From assembly GCA_964498075.1 (NCBI GenBank), contig CAZCGA010000029.1, forward strand, positions 1-56,256: DNA of 56,256 bases. Direction: 5' to 3'. This stretch comes from CAZCGA01 sp964498075. Its GTDB lineage: Bacteria; Desulfobacterota; Binatia; HRBIN30. Positions within the stretch are counted from its first letter, which is position 1, and each line of letters starts with the position of its first letter. The position numbers and the translations under genes were made by a program. The notes under the pieces were generated by a model. The model was not told where the DNA came from. It worked only from the letters and a program-made list of their open reading frames with translations, and searched no databases. Shown in pieces: positions 1-9,620 of this stretch.

Positions 1-3000
1 CCGCAGCTCGCCGGAGTTCACGTCGAGGCTGGTGATGTCGTAGCCGAGGTTCTTCTCGTGGACATCGTAGACTTGTCGCCGCTGGGCGTGTTCGTGCTCC
101 ATCGCGATCCGCATCGCGGTCGCCTCGGTCTCGAAGTCGGGCCGCAGCCGGCGGACGTCGGGAGCTTCACGCTCCGGATGAGGCAGGACCAGCACGCTGG
201 CGATACGTTCGACGGCTTGCAGCGTCAGGGCTCGTTGGCGTTCGAGCTCTCGCCGCCGTCGGTCGCGCCGCGCCATCAGCTCGGCGTGCCGCGCTTCCGC
301 TTGTGCCAAGCGGCCTTCGGCACCGGTCACCTTCTGGTCGACCNNNNNNNNNNNNNNNNNNNNNNNNNNNNNNNNNNNNNNNNNNTTGCGTTTAGCCACT
401 CGGTTGCCTCCGGAAGCGAAACGACGGACGGCAGGTCATCTGGTGCTGGAGCCGGGGTGAGGTTGCCGAGCATGCTGGGTTCGACGAGCTTGATGCTGCC
501 CTCACCCTCGCTGTGAGAATTCTCTTGAAAGATGCCTTCGCTTGGAGACGCCGTGCCCTCACGGCGTTCAATCCCGCTGCGAGCGCGGGCTGAGGGCAGC
601 CCGTCTCCAACTGCGGGGTGAGGAGATCCAATCTCCACAGCGAACAGCCGTTCGTGGATGACCTGGCCAAGGCCGTCTACTACCCGTGCCCGATAGAAGT
701 CGATTCGCGCAGGCCCCTCGTGATCGAGCGAGTAGAAGCAGGCGCCCTTGGCGAACACCTCCTGGGCGAGCGCCCCGGTGTGCCGCCGCAGCGCTTCGAA
801 GAGCGGATGCCCTGGCGTAACCCATTCCAGATTGTTCTTCTCCGCCGTCTCGCGATCGGTCGACAGCCGCGGATACTTCGCGACCAGCGCTGAAAGCTTC
901 CAATCGGGCTCGCTCTTCTGGCGCCGCAACGCCGGCGGCGTCCTGCCGGGATCGAACGCGTGCGGCAGCGACGCGACCGGCTTCAGCTCGAACGGGACAT
1001 ACCCGGCCGCATCTCGAATGAAACGTGCGATCGTCTCGGGCACGACGCGGCGCTCCTGGGCGCGGGCGCGGCGCTCGATGAGCATATCAAGGTTGAGCCG
1101 CTTGCTGGCCAGACCTTCGAGCGCATTCTGGCAGATGGCGCGGAACCGACTTTCGTCGACGTCGCGTAGGAGCCGATCCTCGAGATCCGCATCGCCGAGC
1201 TTCCCGGCGTAGTAGTCGCGCAGGACGCGTTCGATGTGTGCTGCCGGCAGGATCTCACCGACGACGTTGAACACCGCATCGTCATCGAGGGCCTTGCGGA
1301 TCTCCTGCAGCTTTTCGAGCAAGCGCCGGAGGACATGACCTTCGATAGTGTTCGTGGCAACGAAGTTGAAGATGAGGCAGTCGAACAGCTGCCCGTAGCG
1401 ATGGATGCGGCCCATGCGCTGTTCGAGCCGGTTGGGGTTCCAGGGAATGTCGTAGTTGAACAGGATGTGGCAGCACTGCAGGTTGATGCCCTCGCCGGCC
1501 GCCTCGGTGGCAACGAGCATCTGAATGTTGCCTTCCCTGAACTGCTGCTCGACATACAGCCGCGTGTTCGGTTCGTCCCGCGAGCCGATCTTCATGCTGC
1601 CGTGGATGCACCCGACGCGGAAGCCCCACTCTTTGAGAAGTCCCATCAGATAGTCGAGGGTATCCTTGAACTCCGTGAACAGTAGCAGGCGCTGGTCGGG
1701 ATGGTCGAAGAACCCCTCTTGATGCAGCAGCTCCTTGAGCCGTGAGAGCTTGGCCTCCGCGCCCGAGTCCTCGACGCGCTGGGCATCTGCGGCCAACACC
1801 TTCAGCTCGGCGATCTCCTCGCGGACCTGGTCGGCGCTGCCGGCAAGCGTGATCGCTTCGAGCATTTGCTCCAAGCGCTCGCGTTCGCTCTCCTCCATCT
1901 CTTCCAGCTCTTCCGGATCGGGAAGGTCGGGTGGCGCGATTCGCGCGAGTTCCTGCGCCTGTTTCAGTGCCGCGTCGAGACGGCGCGCACGATTTTCGAG
2001 CGAGCACCGCATGGCGTACGTGCTGGACGCCAGCCGGCGCTGATACAGCGACATCAGGAAGCCAACCGCCCGCGCGCGTGGGTCATCGCCCTGCGCCGCA
2101 GCTTTGGCGCTCTGCTGCTTCACGAATCGCGTGACGCTCCGATAGAGCTCGAACTCATCCCCGTCGATCTGGAAGTCGACGGTGTGCGGAATCCGCTTGG
2201 TGAAGATCTTCCTCGCGACCCAAGTGCCCTCGGCCTGGCGCTCAGGGAAGTACACCATCGCCTCCTTCGTGCGCCGCAGGTAGAACGGTGCGCGGCGCTC
2301 GGTGATCGCCTGCCGAATCGACTTCACGTCGGCGTAGGCGTCCTCGTCGAGCAGTTGGAGAAACAGGCTGAAGTTGACCGGATCACCCTTGTGGGGCGTC
2401 GCAGTAAGGAGCAGGAGGTGATCCGTGCTGTCTCGGAGCAGCTCACCGAGCGCGTAACGCGCCGTCTTCCGCGCCGGCGGCGTCCACGACATCCGATGTG
2501 CTTCATCGACGATGACCAAATCCCAATGCACTTGTTTCAGACCGGGCAGGATATCGGTGCGCTTCGCGAGATCGAGCGACGTCAGGACATGCCGGTGCTC
2601 CATCCACTGGTTCACGCCGAACTGATCGCGAATGTCACCGCCCTTGATGACCAGGAACTTCTCGTCGAATTTCTCTTTGAGCTCGCGCTGCCACTGAAAG
2701 GTTAGATTCGCCGGGCAAACGATCAGAACCCGATCGGCCAGCCCGCGAAGTTTCAGCTCGCGAATGAGCAGCCCCGCCATGATCGTCTTGCCCGCGCCGG
2801 CATCGTCGGCCAGCAGGAACCGAACACGGGCGAGCTTCAGCAAGTAGCCGTACACGGCCTCAAGCTGATGGGGCAGGGGATCGACGCGCGATACGGATAG
2901 CCCGAAATACGGATCGAACTCGTACGCGATCCCCAGCGAGTAAGCCTGCAAGCCCAGCCAGAGAAGCCGCCCGTCGCCGTCGTAGGTGCGGATTGACTCC

Positions 3001-3173
3001 TGGATGCTGAGCGCTTCGAGGTCGCGGCGCGTCAACGTGACGCTGCGGAACCGCTCGGAGTGCATGCCAACCAGCCCGGCCATCCAAGTGTCGGGTCCGT
3101 TGGCGCGCACCGTCTCCACCCGCATGGGTTCGCTGAATTGAGGGCCGGTCAACACTTGACCAGGCTCGATCAT
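1..3173 (-). CDS. SNF2/DEAH-type helicase with C-terminal DUF3883, partial (C-terminus beyond window, internal assembly gap)
   Basis: A superfamily 2 ATPase, probably a DNA translocase. Seen in order: motif I DDAGAGKT, motif II VDEAH, motif III LTATPHKG, and motifs V-VI ending in QRMGRIHRYGQ. A Glu-rich helical insert lies between the two RecA lobes. Beyond the N block (344-385) the minus strand of 1-343 reads a charged coiled coil and then VHEKNLGYDITSLD, which I recognise as DUF3883. The codon phase differs on the two sides of the gap, so the gap length is arbitrary and the apparent stop just after it is false. I chose the ATG at 3173 because MIEPGQVLTG looks like a natural family start; an in-frame TTG lies at 3182. 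Helicase-DUF3883 proteins commonly sit in DNA-modification or defence islands, so this may be the end of such an island to the left. A palindrome lies in frame at 544-608. Confidence 0.85.
344..385. other. Assembly gap (42 N)
   Basis: This run of N lies inside the helicase gene. Translation is in one frame above it (codons starting at 327+3k) and another below it (340-3k), so the real number of missing bases is not 42. Confidence 0.95.
544..608. repeat. In-frame palindromic repeat inside the helicase gene
   Basis: The outer arms GGAGACGCCGTGCCCTCA and TGAGGGCAGCCCGTCTCC pair at 15 of 18 positions around a GC-rich centre. The stretch adds low-complexity residues (about SPHPAVGDGLP...REGTASPSEG) between conserved helicase sequence and the DUF3883 region without breaking the frame. 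It is not the same family as the GAGACTGTCGA elements further along. Confidence 0.6.
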
Positions 3174-3376
3174 GTGCGCCAACTCAGCATCTCTCTGGGC
3201 AGTGCCCTACCTGCATCTTGCGCCTTCGCGTCCCTGCCGTTGCGTATACGCTAGCCTGACCAGTCGCGACAAGGGAGCTGTGCAGCTGCTCGTAAGCGAG
3301 CGTTACCGGTTCGCAGTTGCATCCAAGACCGAATCGGGGGAACACTACCCGCCGAGGCTCTGGAGGGCAGCGCTCA

Positions 3377-4144
3377 ATGTTTCGATTGGACCAGAAGATC
3401 GCTGCGATCACCGGCGCCGGCTCCGGCATCGGGCGCGCCATCGCGACGACGTTTGCGGCGCGAGGGGCGCGGGTGTTCGTCCTGGAACGCGACGCGCCGG
3501 CGGCGGTCGAGACGGTCGGGCGGATCAGGGCCGCTGGAGGCGTCGCCACGGCGGTAGCGTGCGACGTGGCGGACGCGGCGTCCGTCGCGGCGGCGTTCGC
3601 GCGCATCGATGCCGACGCGGGCAGGCTCGACATCCTGGTGAACAACGCCGGCATCGCGCACATCGGTACGGTGGAGAGCACTACGGAGGCCGATCTCGAT
3701 CGGATCTACGCCGTCAATGTGAAGGGTGTGTTCCTCTGCGCGCAGGCCGCGGTCACCCGCATGCGGCGCGGCGGCGGCGTCATCCTCAATCTCGCGTCGA
3801 TCGCATCGTTGATCGGTCTCACCGATCGCTTCGCGTACTCCATGAGCAAGGGCGCCGTCTTGACGATGACCCGCTCGATCGCCGTCGACTACATCAAGCA
3901 CGGCATTCGCTGTAACTGCATCTGCCCGGCACGCATCCACACGCCGTTCGTCGACGGCTACTTGCGCGAACACTACCCCGGCCGCGAGCCGGAGATGTTC
4001 CGCCAGCTCTCCGAGTACCAGCCGATCGGCCGCATGGGCACGCCGGAGGAAGTCGCCGCATTGGCGCTCTACCTCTGCTCGGACGAGGCCGCGTTCATCA
4101 CCGGCCAGGCCTATCCGATCGATGGCGGCGTGCTGGTCTTCTGA
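3377..4144 (+). CDS. SDR-family dehydrogenase, likely for L-fucose or 2-keto-3-deoxy-L-fuconate
   Basis: A 255-aa classical short-chain dehydrogenase, cytosolic and NAD(P)-dependent. Seen: cofactor motif GAGSGIG at residues 13-19, NNAG at 89-92, catalytic Ser141/144, and Tyr154-Met-Ser-Lys158. The C-terminus FITGQAYPIDGG is typical of the family. The ATG at 3377 was preferred over the upstream in-frame ATG at 3317 because GGAGGG lies 9 bases before it and the Rossmann strand follows at once. The nearby mutarotase, fuconolactonase and fuconate dehydratase point to the non-phosphorylative L-fucose pathway, where SDRs act at the first step (fucose dehydrogenase) or the fourth (keto-deoxy-fuconate dehydrogenase). 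The sequence does not say which. The final hydrolase of that pathway is not in the window. Confidence 0.85.
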   Translation: MFRLDQKIAAITGAGSGIGRAIATTFAARGARVFVLERDAPAAVETVGRIRAAGGVATAVACDVADAASVAAAFARIDADAGRLDILVNNAGIAHIGTVESTTEADLDRIYAVNVKGVFLCAQAAVTRMRRGGGVILNLASIASLIGLTDRFAYSMSKGAVLTMTRSIAVDYIKHGIRCNCICPARIHTPFVDGYLREHYPGREPEMFRQLSEYQPIGRMGTPEEVAALALYLCSDEAAFITGQAYPIDGGVLVF

Positions 4145-4154
4145 GGTGGGAGTG

Positions 4155-4985
4155 ATGATCGATCACACAACCGACCGCCGGCATCTCGTTACGACTGCCT
4201 ACGCCACCGGGGCCAATCTGGCGGCCCGCCAGTCGATCTACCGCTTCCAGCAACCGCAGCTGTACTTCGGCGATTGGGCGCTGCGGCAAACCGACTGGAC
4301 CGGCGTCGGACGTGCGGTCGACGTGGGCTGCGGCAGCGGCGCCTATCTGCAGCGGCTCGCCGGGCGCGTCCCTCACCTGATCGGCATCGATCTCTCGATG
4401 GGTATGCTGACCGATGTGGCGGGCGGACTCGACGGCGAGGTGCAGTGGCGCTTGGCGGCGGGCGACGCGCAGGCCTTGCCGCTGGCGGACGGCTGCGCCG
4501 ACGTCGTGCTGGCGATGCACATGCTCTACCACGTCCCCGATATCCCCGCCGCGGTGCGCGAGCTGCGACGCGTGCTGCGGCGCGACGGTGTGCTCCTGGC
4601 GACGACCAACGGCGAGGCGCATTTGCGCGAGCTCTTCGACCTGCTCGCGAGCGCCATTGCGACTGAGTCGGGAGGCGCCCGGCCCCAGTTGGATGCGTTG
4701 CGGCGCTCCTTCTTCCGCTTTGCTGCCGAGAACGGCGGGGAATTCCTCGCCACCGAGTTCGCGCGGGTGGAGTGGAGTCCGGCGGCAGCGGAACTGGTCC
4801 TTCCCGAGGCGGAGCCGGTGATCGATTACTTCACCAGCATGCGCGGCTGGGTCGAGCCGCTGCTGCCCGCGGGAGTCACGTGGGACAGCTGCATGGCTGC
4901 AGCGCGCCGGCTCGTGGAGGCGCACGTGGGCGCGCACGGCGCCTTTCGCGTGGCCACCGCCGCCGGCGTCTTCGTCTGTCGCTGA
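4155..4985 (+). CDS. Class I SAM-dependent methyltransferase, substrate unknown
   Basis: 276 aa, with a Methyltransf_11-type fold. Motif I VDVGCGSG is near residues 57-64, an acidic loop GIDLS follows, and LPLADGCADVVLAMHMLYHV forms motifs II-III. The C-terminal 100 residues are a helical substrate cap that I cannot assign. The ATG at 4155 has GAGGTGGGAG just upstream and starts 11 bases after the SDR stop, so the two genes are probably cotranscribed. Its place between a dehydrogenase and a sugar mutarotase suggests a small-molecule or sugar substrate, but no motif supports a specific one. Confidence 0.8.
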   Translation: MIDHTTDRRHLVTTAYATGANLAARQSIYRFQQPQLYFGDWALRQTDWTGVGRAVDVGCGSGAYLQRLAGRVPHLIGIDLSMGMLTDVAGGLDGEVQWRLAAGDAQALPLADGCADVVLAMHMLYHVPDIPAAVRELRRVLRRDGVLLATTNGEAHLRELFDLLASAIATESGGARPQLDALRRSFFRFAAENGGEFLATEFARVEWSPAAAELVLPEAEPVIDYFTSMRGWVEPLLPAGVTWDSCMAAARRLVEAHVGAHGAFRVATAAGVFVCR

Positions 4986-5002
4986 GGCGCGGAGGGATCG
5001 GC

Positions 5003-5335
5003 ATGAAGCAGTACGGCCGCACGCTCAACCTGAAGGACGATCCGGCGGTCATCCGGCAGTACGTCGAGCACCACCGTGCCGTGTGGCCGGAGGTCGAACA
5101 CGGCTTGCGTGCTATCGGCATCCAACGCATGCGGATCTGGTTGCTCGGGCGGCGGCTGTTCATGTTGATGGAAACCGCCGACGACTTCGATGCGGAGCGC
5201 GACTTCGCCCGCTACATGGAGAGCGATCCGCGCACCCGCGAATGGCAGGCATTGATGGAGTCGTTCCAGGAACGCGTGCCCGAAGCCAAGCCGGGCGAGT
5301 GGTGGGCGGACATGCAGCTCATCTACACGCTCTGA
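5003..5335 (+). CDS. L-rhamnose/L-fucose mutarotase, RhaM family
   Basis: 110 aa, the usual size for the RhaM/FucM-like ferredoxin-fold mutarotases that interconvert anomers of 6-deoxy sugars. Tyr20 and His24 in the segment RQYVEHHRAVWPEV have the same spacing as the catalytic Tyr/His pair known in E. coli RhaM, and the C-terminal Trp-Trp pair (EWWADMQLIY) is typical. GGAGGG sits 6 bases before the ATG. The gene follows the methyltransferase by 17 bases. With fuconolactonase and fuconate dehydratase nearby, L-fucose is the most likely sugar; L-rhamnose is the alternative. Confidence 0.85.
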   Translation: MKQYGRTLNLKDDPAVIRQYVEHHRAVWPEVEHGLRAIGIQRMRIWLLGRRLFMLMETADDFDAERDFARYMESDPRTREWQALMESFQERVPEAKPGEWWADMQLIYTL

Positions 5336-5406
5336 CGGCGTCTTCGTTTGAATAGTCACCCTCCGGCGCGCGTCATCCAAGCCAGTGTCGCGGAGGAGAG
5401 CAGCGG

Positions 5407-8148
5407 TTGAGCGGAACGAGTCGGACTGACGTCGGCGCGGAGGCGCTGGTCGTCTCGCTTACCCAGGTGGGCCGCGGTGACCGCTGGCGCGTCGGCGGCA
5501 AGGCGGCCAATCTGGGCGAGCTGATCGGTGCCGGTCTGCCGGTTCCGGCCGGCTTCTGCATCAGCACCGCAGCGTTCCGGCAGATGCTGGCGCGTGCCGC
5601 CGTGGCGCCCACGCTGGCGGAGTTGGCGACGACGCAGCTCGGCGACGGTGACGGACTGCAGCGCATCGGGGACCGGCTTCGTGGGCAGCTCCTGTCGGCG
5701 CCCATGGCGGCCGACCTCGAGCGGGCGATTCTCGCGCACTGGACGGAGACGCTCGCGGCCGCGCCGTGCGCCGTGCGTTCGAGCGCCACCGCCGAGGACC
5801 TCCCCGACGCCTCGTTCGCCGGCCAACAGGACACGGTATTGAACGTGCGCGACAGCGCCGCGCTGCTGGATGCCGTACGCCGCTGCTGGGCGTCGCTGTT
5901 TTCGCAGCGTGCGCTCGCCTATCGCCAGCGCGCCGGCATCGACCACACGCGCGTCGACATGGGCGTCGTCGTCCAGCAGCTTGTCCGCGCCGAGGCAGCG
6001 GGCGTGTTGTTCACGATCAATCCCGTGAATCACGCCGGCGACGCGATCCTTATCGAAGGGAGTTATGGCTTCGGCGAGGCCGTCGTGTCGGGCCGCGTCA
6101 CCCCGGACCGGTTCGTCGTCGAGCGCGACAGCCTCCGTGTCGTCGAACGGAGCGTCGGCACCAAGACGCTGGAAGTCGTTTCTGCGGAGACAGGAGGCGT
6201 GCGCGAGCAAACGGTGGTGGCATCGATTGCCGCAGCGCCATGCCTGTCCGACGTGCTGGTGCAGCGTATCGCCCAACACGGTATCGCCGCCGAGCAAGTG
6301 TTCGGTGAGCCGCAGGACATCGAGTGGGCGGTGGCAGGCGGGGAAGTCTTCGTCCTGCAGTCGCGGCCGATTTCGACGCGGCCCGCGCCAGCTTCCTTCG
6401 ACGACGTCCAGGTGTGGACCAACATGAACGTCGGCGAGGTGTTGCCGGACGTGGTGTCGCCCCTCACTTGGTCCTTCCTCGATCAGGCCCTGTTCAGTTG
6501 GTTCCGGGAGATGCTCAAGAGCATGGGCTTCGATGTGAGCCGGAGCCCGCTCATCGGCCGGGTCGGCGGGCGGATCTACTTCAACCTCAACACCGTCGTC
6601 GCGCTGATCAGAGCCCTTCCGGGCGGTCGTAACATGGACCTCACCGCCCTGATGGGTGGGCAGCACGGCCGGATGGATATCGTCGAACAGCACTTGCCGC
6701 GCGTGACGCTATCGCGTTGGAGACTGCTCCTCCCATCGTCGCGACTCGTCGCGTGGTGGCTGACGTGTACGGCCCGCCGCGCCGAGCGGAACCTGTCCGC
6801 CTTCGCCAGCCGTCTGGACTCCACAATAGGGCGCGATCTCACAACGCTCGGCGAGCCCGCCCTGCTGGCGGAGTTGAAGGACTGCGTCGGACAGTTTCGG
6901 AATGAGCTCATCCCGCTCGGCGGCTACGCCCTGATGGGGGCCAGTCATTTCTCGAACCTCGATCGTTTATGCCAGCGCTGGCTCCCGGGGGAGATCGGCG
7001 TCGCGAACCAACTGCTCACGGGAATCGGCGGCATGTCGTCGGCCGAAGCCGGGCTCGACATGTGGCGCCTGGCCGCACTGGCGCATCAGCACCCAGAGGT
7101 CACCCACACGTTGCTCGAAGCCGATGCCTTTGCCGCAGCGCGGCAACGCTTGCACGGCACGGACGGCGGTGCGGCGTTCCTGGCTCGATGGGACGCGTTC
7201 ATGCGCTGCCACGGTCATCACGCACGCGGCGAGATCGAGCTGCTGAACGCGCGCTGGTCGGAGGAGCCGGACTACGTCTTCGAACAAGTCCGCTCGTACC
7301 TGCGCAACATGGGCGGGAAGAACCCGGTGGAGACGCACGCGGCGCAGGCGAGTGAGCGCACGCGCCGCACCGCGGCGTTGCGCCGGCGCCTGCGGAATCC
7401 GCTCAAGCGGCTGGCCTTCGACGTAATGCTTGCAGGCGCGCAGCGCGGCCTGCGACATCGGGAGAACGCGAAGAGCGAGCTGGTCCGCCTGCTGGCGCTG
7501 ACGCGGCGAGTGGCCTTGGAGTTGGGCCAGCGCCTCGCCGGCCGCGGAAAGCTGGAACGGCCCGATGGTGTTTTCTTCCTCGAGCTACACGAGATCAGCG
7601 GCGTGCAGGCAGACACTGCGGATGACGTGCGCCCGCTGATTCGCGAGCGCCGCGCCGAGTTTGAGCACCACCAGGCGATCACGCCACCTGCCGTGGTCGT
7701 CGGCCGTTTCGATCCGGCCGCTTGCCCCACGCAGCGGCTGCAGGACGACGTCGAGAGCCTGAGCGGTTTGGGTGTCAGTCCCGGCGTGGTCAGCGGTCCG
7801 GCACGGGTCATCTTGCGCGCGGACACGACCGAGCGGATATTGCCCGGCGAGATTCTCGTGGCGCCGTTCACCGATCCGGGCTGGACACCATACTTCCAGC
7901 TCGCCGCCGGCTTGGTCACCGATCTCGGCGGGTTGCTGAGTCACGGCAGCATCGTGGCGCGCGAGTATGGTCTGCCGGCGGTGGTGAACGTCGGCTCGGC
8001 GACGCGCATCATCCGCACCGGCGATCGGCTGGAGATCGACGGTGCGCGCGGGGAGGTGCGCATTCTACGGTCCTCGCAACGGACCGGTGACCAGAGACGC
8101 AGAACGACCGTGCCGATGCGGTCGCCGGGGAATGAATTCCCCGGCTGA
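5407..8148 (+). CDS. PEP-synthase/rifampicin-phosphotransferase-like dikinase
   Basis: 913 aa. The N-terminal PPDK-type ATP-grasp domain (about residues 20-330) has GGKAANLGEL and the signature SSATAEDLPDASFAGQQ. A long central helical domain follows, then a C-terminal phosphohistidine domain with His846 in GGLLSHGSIVAREYGLPAV. There is no PEP/pyruvate TIM barrel. This ATP-grasp/middle/His-domain order and length match rifampicin phosphotransferases and related enzymes that move the beta-phosphate of ATP to a small molecule through His. Start: a TTG at 5407 with GGAGGAG 8 bases upstream. The last residues (RSPGNEFPG) are encoded by the first hairpin of a repeat array, so the original C-terminus may have been slightly different. 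The substrate is unknown; a role in antibiotic resistance should not be assumed from family alone. Confidence 0.8.
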   Translation: MSGTSRTDVGAEALVVSLTQVGRGDRWRVGGKAANLGELIGAGLPVPAGFCISTAAFRQMLARAAVAPTLAELATTQLGDGDGLQRIGDRLRGQLLSAPMAADLERAILAHWTETLAAAPCAVRSSATAEDLPDASFAGQQDTVLNVRDSAALLDAVRRCWASLFSQRALAYRQRAGIDHTRVDMGVVVQQLVRAEAAGVLFTINPVNHAGDAILIEGSYGFGEAVVSGRVTPDRFVVERDSLRVVERSVGTKTLEVVSAETGGVREQTVVASIAAAPCLSDVLVQRIAQHGIAAEQVFGEPQDIEWAVAGGEVFVLQSRPISTRPAPASFDDVQVWTNMNVGEVLPDVVSPLTWSFLDQALFSWFREMLKSMGFDVSRSPLIGRVGGRIYFNLNTVVALIRALPGGRNMDLTALMGGQHGRMDIVEQHLPRVTLSRWRLLLPSSRLVAWWLTCTARRAERNLSAFASRLDSTIGRDLTTLGEPALLAELKDCVGQFRNELIPLGGYALMGASHFSNLDRLCQRWLPGEIGVANQLLTGIGGMSSAEAGLDMWRLAALAHQHPEVTHTLLEADAFAAARQRLHGTDGGAAFLARWDAFMRCHGHHARGEIELLNARWSEEPDYVFEQVRSYLRNMGGKNPVETHAAQASERTRRTAALRRRLRNPLKRLAFDVMLAGAQRGLRHRENAKSELVRLLALTRRVALELGQRLAGRGKLERPDGVFFLELHEISGVQADTADDVRPLIRERRAEFEHHQAITPPAVVVGRFDPAACPTQRLQDDVESLSGLGVSPGVVSGPARVILRADTTERILPGEILVAPFTDPGWTPYFQLAAGLVTDLGGLLSHGSIVAREYGLPAVVNVGSATRIIRTGDRLEIDGARGEVRILRSSQRTGDQRRRTTVPMRSPGNEFPG

Positions 8149-8255
8149 GTCGCCCAAAAGTCGGCTGAAGCCTGAAGCCGACTGCCAACACCTCCTCGGA
8201 GTCCCCTTTCAGGGGACTTTCCCAGCGACGTAGCCGGAGACTTCTAGTCTCCGGC
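8124..8255. repeat. Composite hairpin array 1 (four palindromes)
   Basis: Four perfect or near-perfect hairpins in a row: GCCGGGGAAT/ATTCCCCGGC (8124-8145), AGTCGGCT/AGCCGACT (8159-8183), AGTCCCCT/AGGGGACT (8200-8218) and GCCGGAGACT/AGTCTCCGGC (8233-8255). The array fills the space between the convergent dikinase and fuconate dehydratase genes and overlaps the end of the dikinase. It could act as a bidirectional terminator, but no U-tract follows any stem. Confidence 0.85.
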
Positions 8256-8273
8256 GGCAGGTGGAGCTAGCCA

Positions 8274-9575
8274 TCACGACACCCACGCCGCGCCGTGCGG
8301 AAACTCGAACTGCGCGAGCGACGCGGGATGCATCTGGGCGCTGAAGCCCGGCGCCGCCGGCGGCAGGTAGCGGCCGCGGCGAAGATGCACCGGATCGAGG
8401 AAGTGCTCGTGCAGGTGGTCGGCGAACTCGAGGGCGCGACCGGCGTGGTTGCCGCTGACGCAGAGGTAGTCGATCAACGCGACGTGCTGCCCGTACTCGC
8501 AGAGCCCCAGCCCGCCGGCGTGCGGGCAGACCGGGACGTTGAACTTCGCGGCGAGCAGGAGCACCGCGAGCGCCTCGTTGAGCCCGCCGAGGCGGCAGTT
8601 GTCGAACTGGCAGAAGTCGATCGCTTCCGCCTGCAACAGCTGCTTGAACATCACCCGGTTCGGGCAATGCTCGCCGGTGGCCACACCGATCGGTCGGATG
8701 GCCCGGCGGATTGCGGCGTGGCCGAGGACGTCGTCGGGGCTGGTGGGCTCTTCGATCCACAGGGGACGGAACTCTGCCAGTGCTCGCATGTGCGCGATGG
8801 CCTCGCCGACGTCCCACGCTTGGTTGGCGTCGAGCATCAGCCAGCTGTCGGGGCCGATCTCCTCGCGCACGACGCGACAGCGGCGGACATTCTCTGCGCT
8901 GTCGCGGCCGACCTTGATCTTGAAGCGCGTCCAGCCGGCGGCGAGCGCCTCACGGCATAAGCTGCGCACTTGCTCGTCGGGGTATCCCATCCAGCCTGCT
9001 GAGGTGATGTAGGCGGGATAGCCGTCGCGCTGCATCTCCGACGCACGTGTGGAGCGCGAGCCGGCGTGCCGCCGCAAAATGTCGAGCGCTTCGCCCGGCG
9101 TCAGCGCGTCGCTGAGGTAGCGGAAATCGATGCACGCGACGATCTGCTCCGGCGTCAGGTCGGCGACCAGCTTCCACACCGGCTTGCCTTCGACCTTGGC
9201 CCAGAGGTCCCAGACGGCGTTGACGATTGCCGCCGTCGCCAAGTGAATGGCGCCCTTCTCGGGTCCGATCCAACGCAGCTGGGTGTCGCCGCTCAGCCGC
9301 CGCCAGAAGCCGGCCATGTCGGTGGTGATCGATTCGAGCGTCGTGCCGACCACGAGCGGGGCGAGTGCGTTGGCGGCAGCGACGCACACTTCGTTGCCGC
9401 GCCCGATGGTGAACGTCATGCCGTGACCTTCCAGCCCGTCGCCGTGATCCGTGGTCAGTACGACGTAGGTTGCGGAGTAGTCGGGATCGGAATGCACTGC
9501 ATCCGAGCCCGCGAGGGTGCGTGAGGTCGGCGTGCGGATGTCGCGCACGCCGAGTCCGGTGATCGTGTGCAGCAT
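8274..9575 (-). CDS. fucD: L-fuconate dehydratase (enolase superfamily)
   Basis: 433 aa, the usual length for FucD, which dehydrates L-fuconate to 2-keto-3-deoxy-L-fuconate. All enolase-superfamily catalytic positions are visible: Lys219-x-Lys221 in RFKIKVGRD, metal ligands Asp249 (LDANQAW), Glu275 (WIEEPTSPDD) and Glu302 (TGEHCPN), and His352 (CPHAGGLGL). These numbers lie within one residue of those I recall for the characterised Xanthomonas enzyme. The ATG at 9575 has GGAGGG 6 bases upstream, which rules out the longer start at 9614. The gene is divergent from the oxidoreductase and lactonase genes. The mandelate-racemase group has many specificities, but the motif context and neighbours make fuconate the best choice. 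Confidence 0.9.
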   Translation of the reverse strand: MLHTITGLGVRDIRTPTSRTLAGSDAVHSDPDYSATYVVLTTDHGDGLEGHGMTFTIGRGNEVCVAAANALAPLVVGTTLESITTDMAGFWRRLSGDTQLRWIGPEKGAIHLATAAIVNAVWDLWAKVEGKPVWKLVADLTPEQIVACIDFRYLSDALTPGEALDILRRHAGSRSTRASEMQRDGYPAYITSAGWMGYPDEQVRSLCREALAAGWTRFKIKVGRDSAENVRRCRVVREEIGPDSWLMLDANQAWDVGEAIAHMRALAEFRPLWIEEPTSPDDVLGHAAIRRAIRPIGVATGEHCPNRVMFKQLLQAEAIDFCQFDNCRLGGLNEALAVLLLAAKFNVPVCPHAGGLGLCEYGQHVALIDYLCVSGNHAGRALEFADHLHEHFLDPVHLRRGRYLPPAAPGFSAQMHPASLAQFEFPHGAAWVS

Positions 9576-9620
9576 GGTGATCCCTCCGCGCGGCATGGTA
9601 GCATGCGCCCGCACAAACAG

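Noticed and set aside
5407..8148. Phosphoenolpyruvate synthase
   Set aside because: The C-terminal PEP/pyruvate-binding barrel is missing; the protein ends after the His domain.
8124..8255. Possible CRISPR array
   Set aside because: The repeats are different hairpins with no constant repeat-spacer period, and no cas gene is present in the window.
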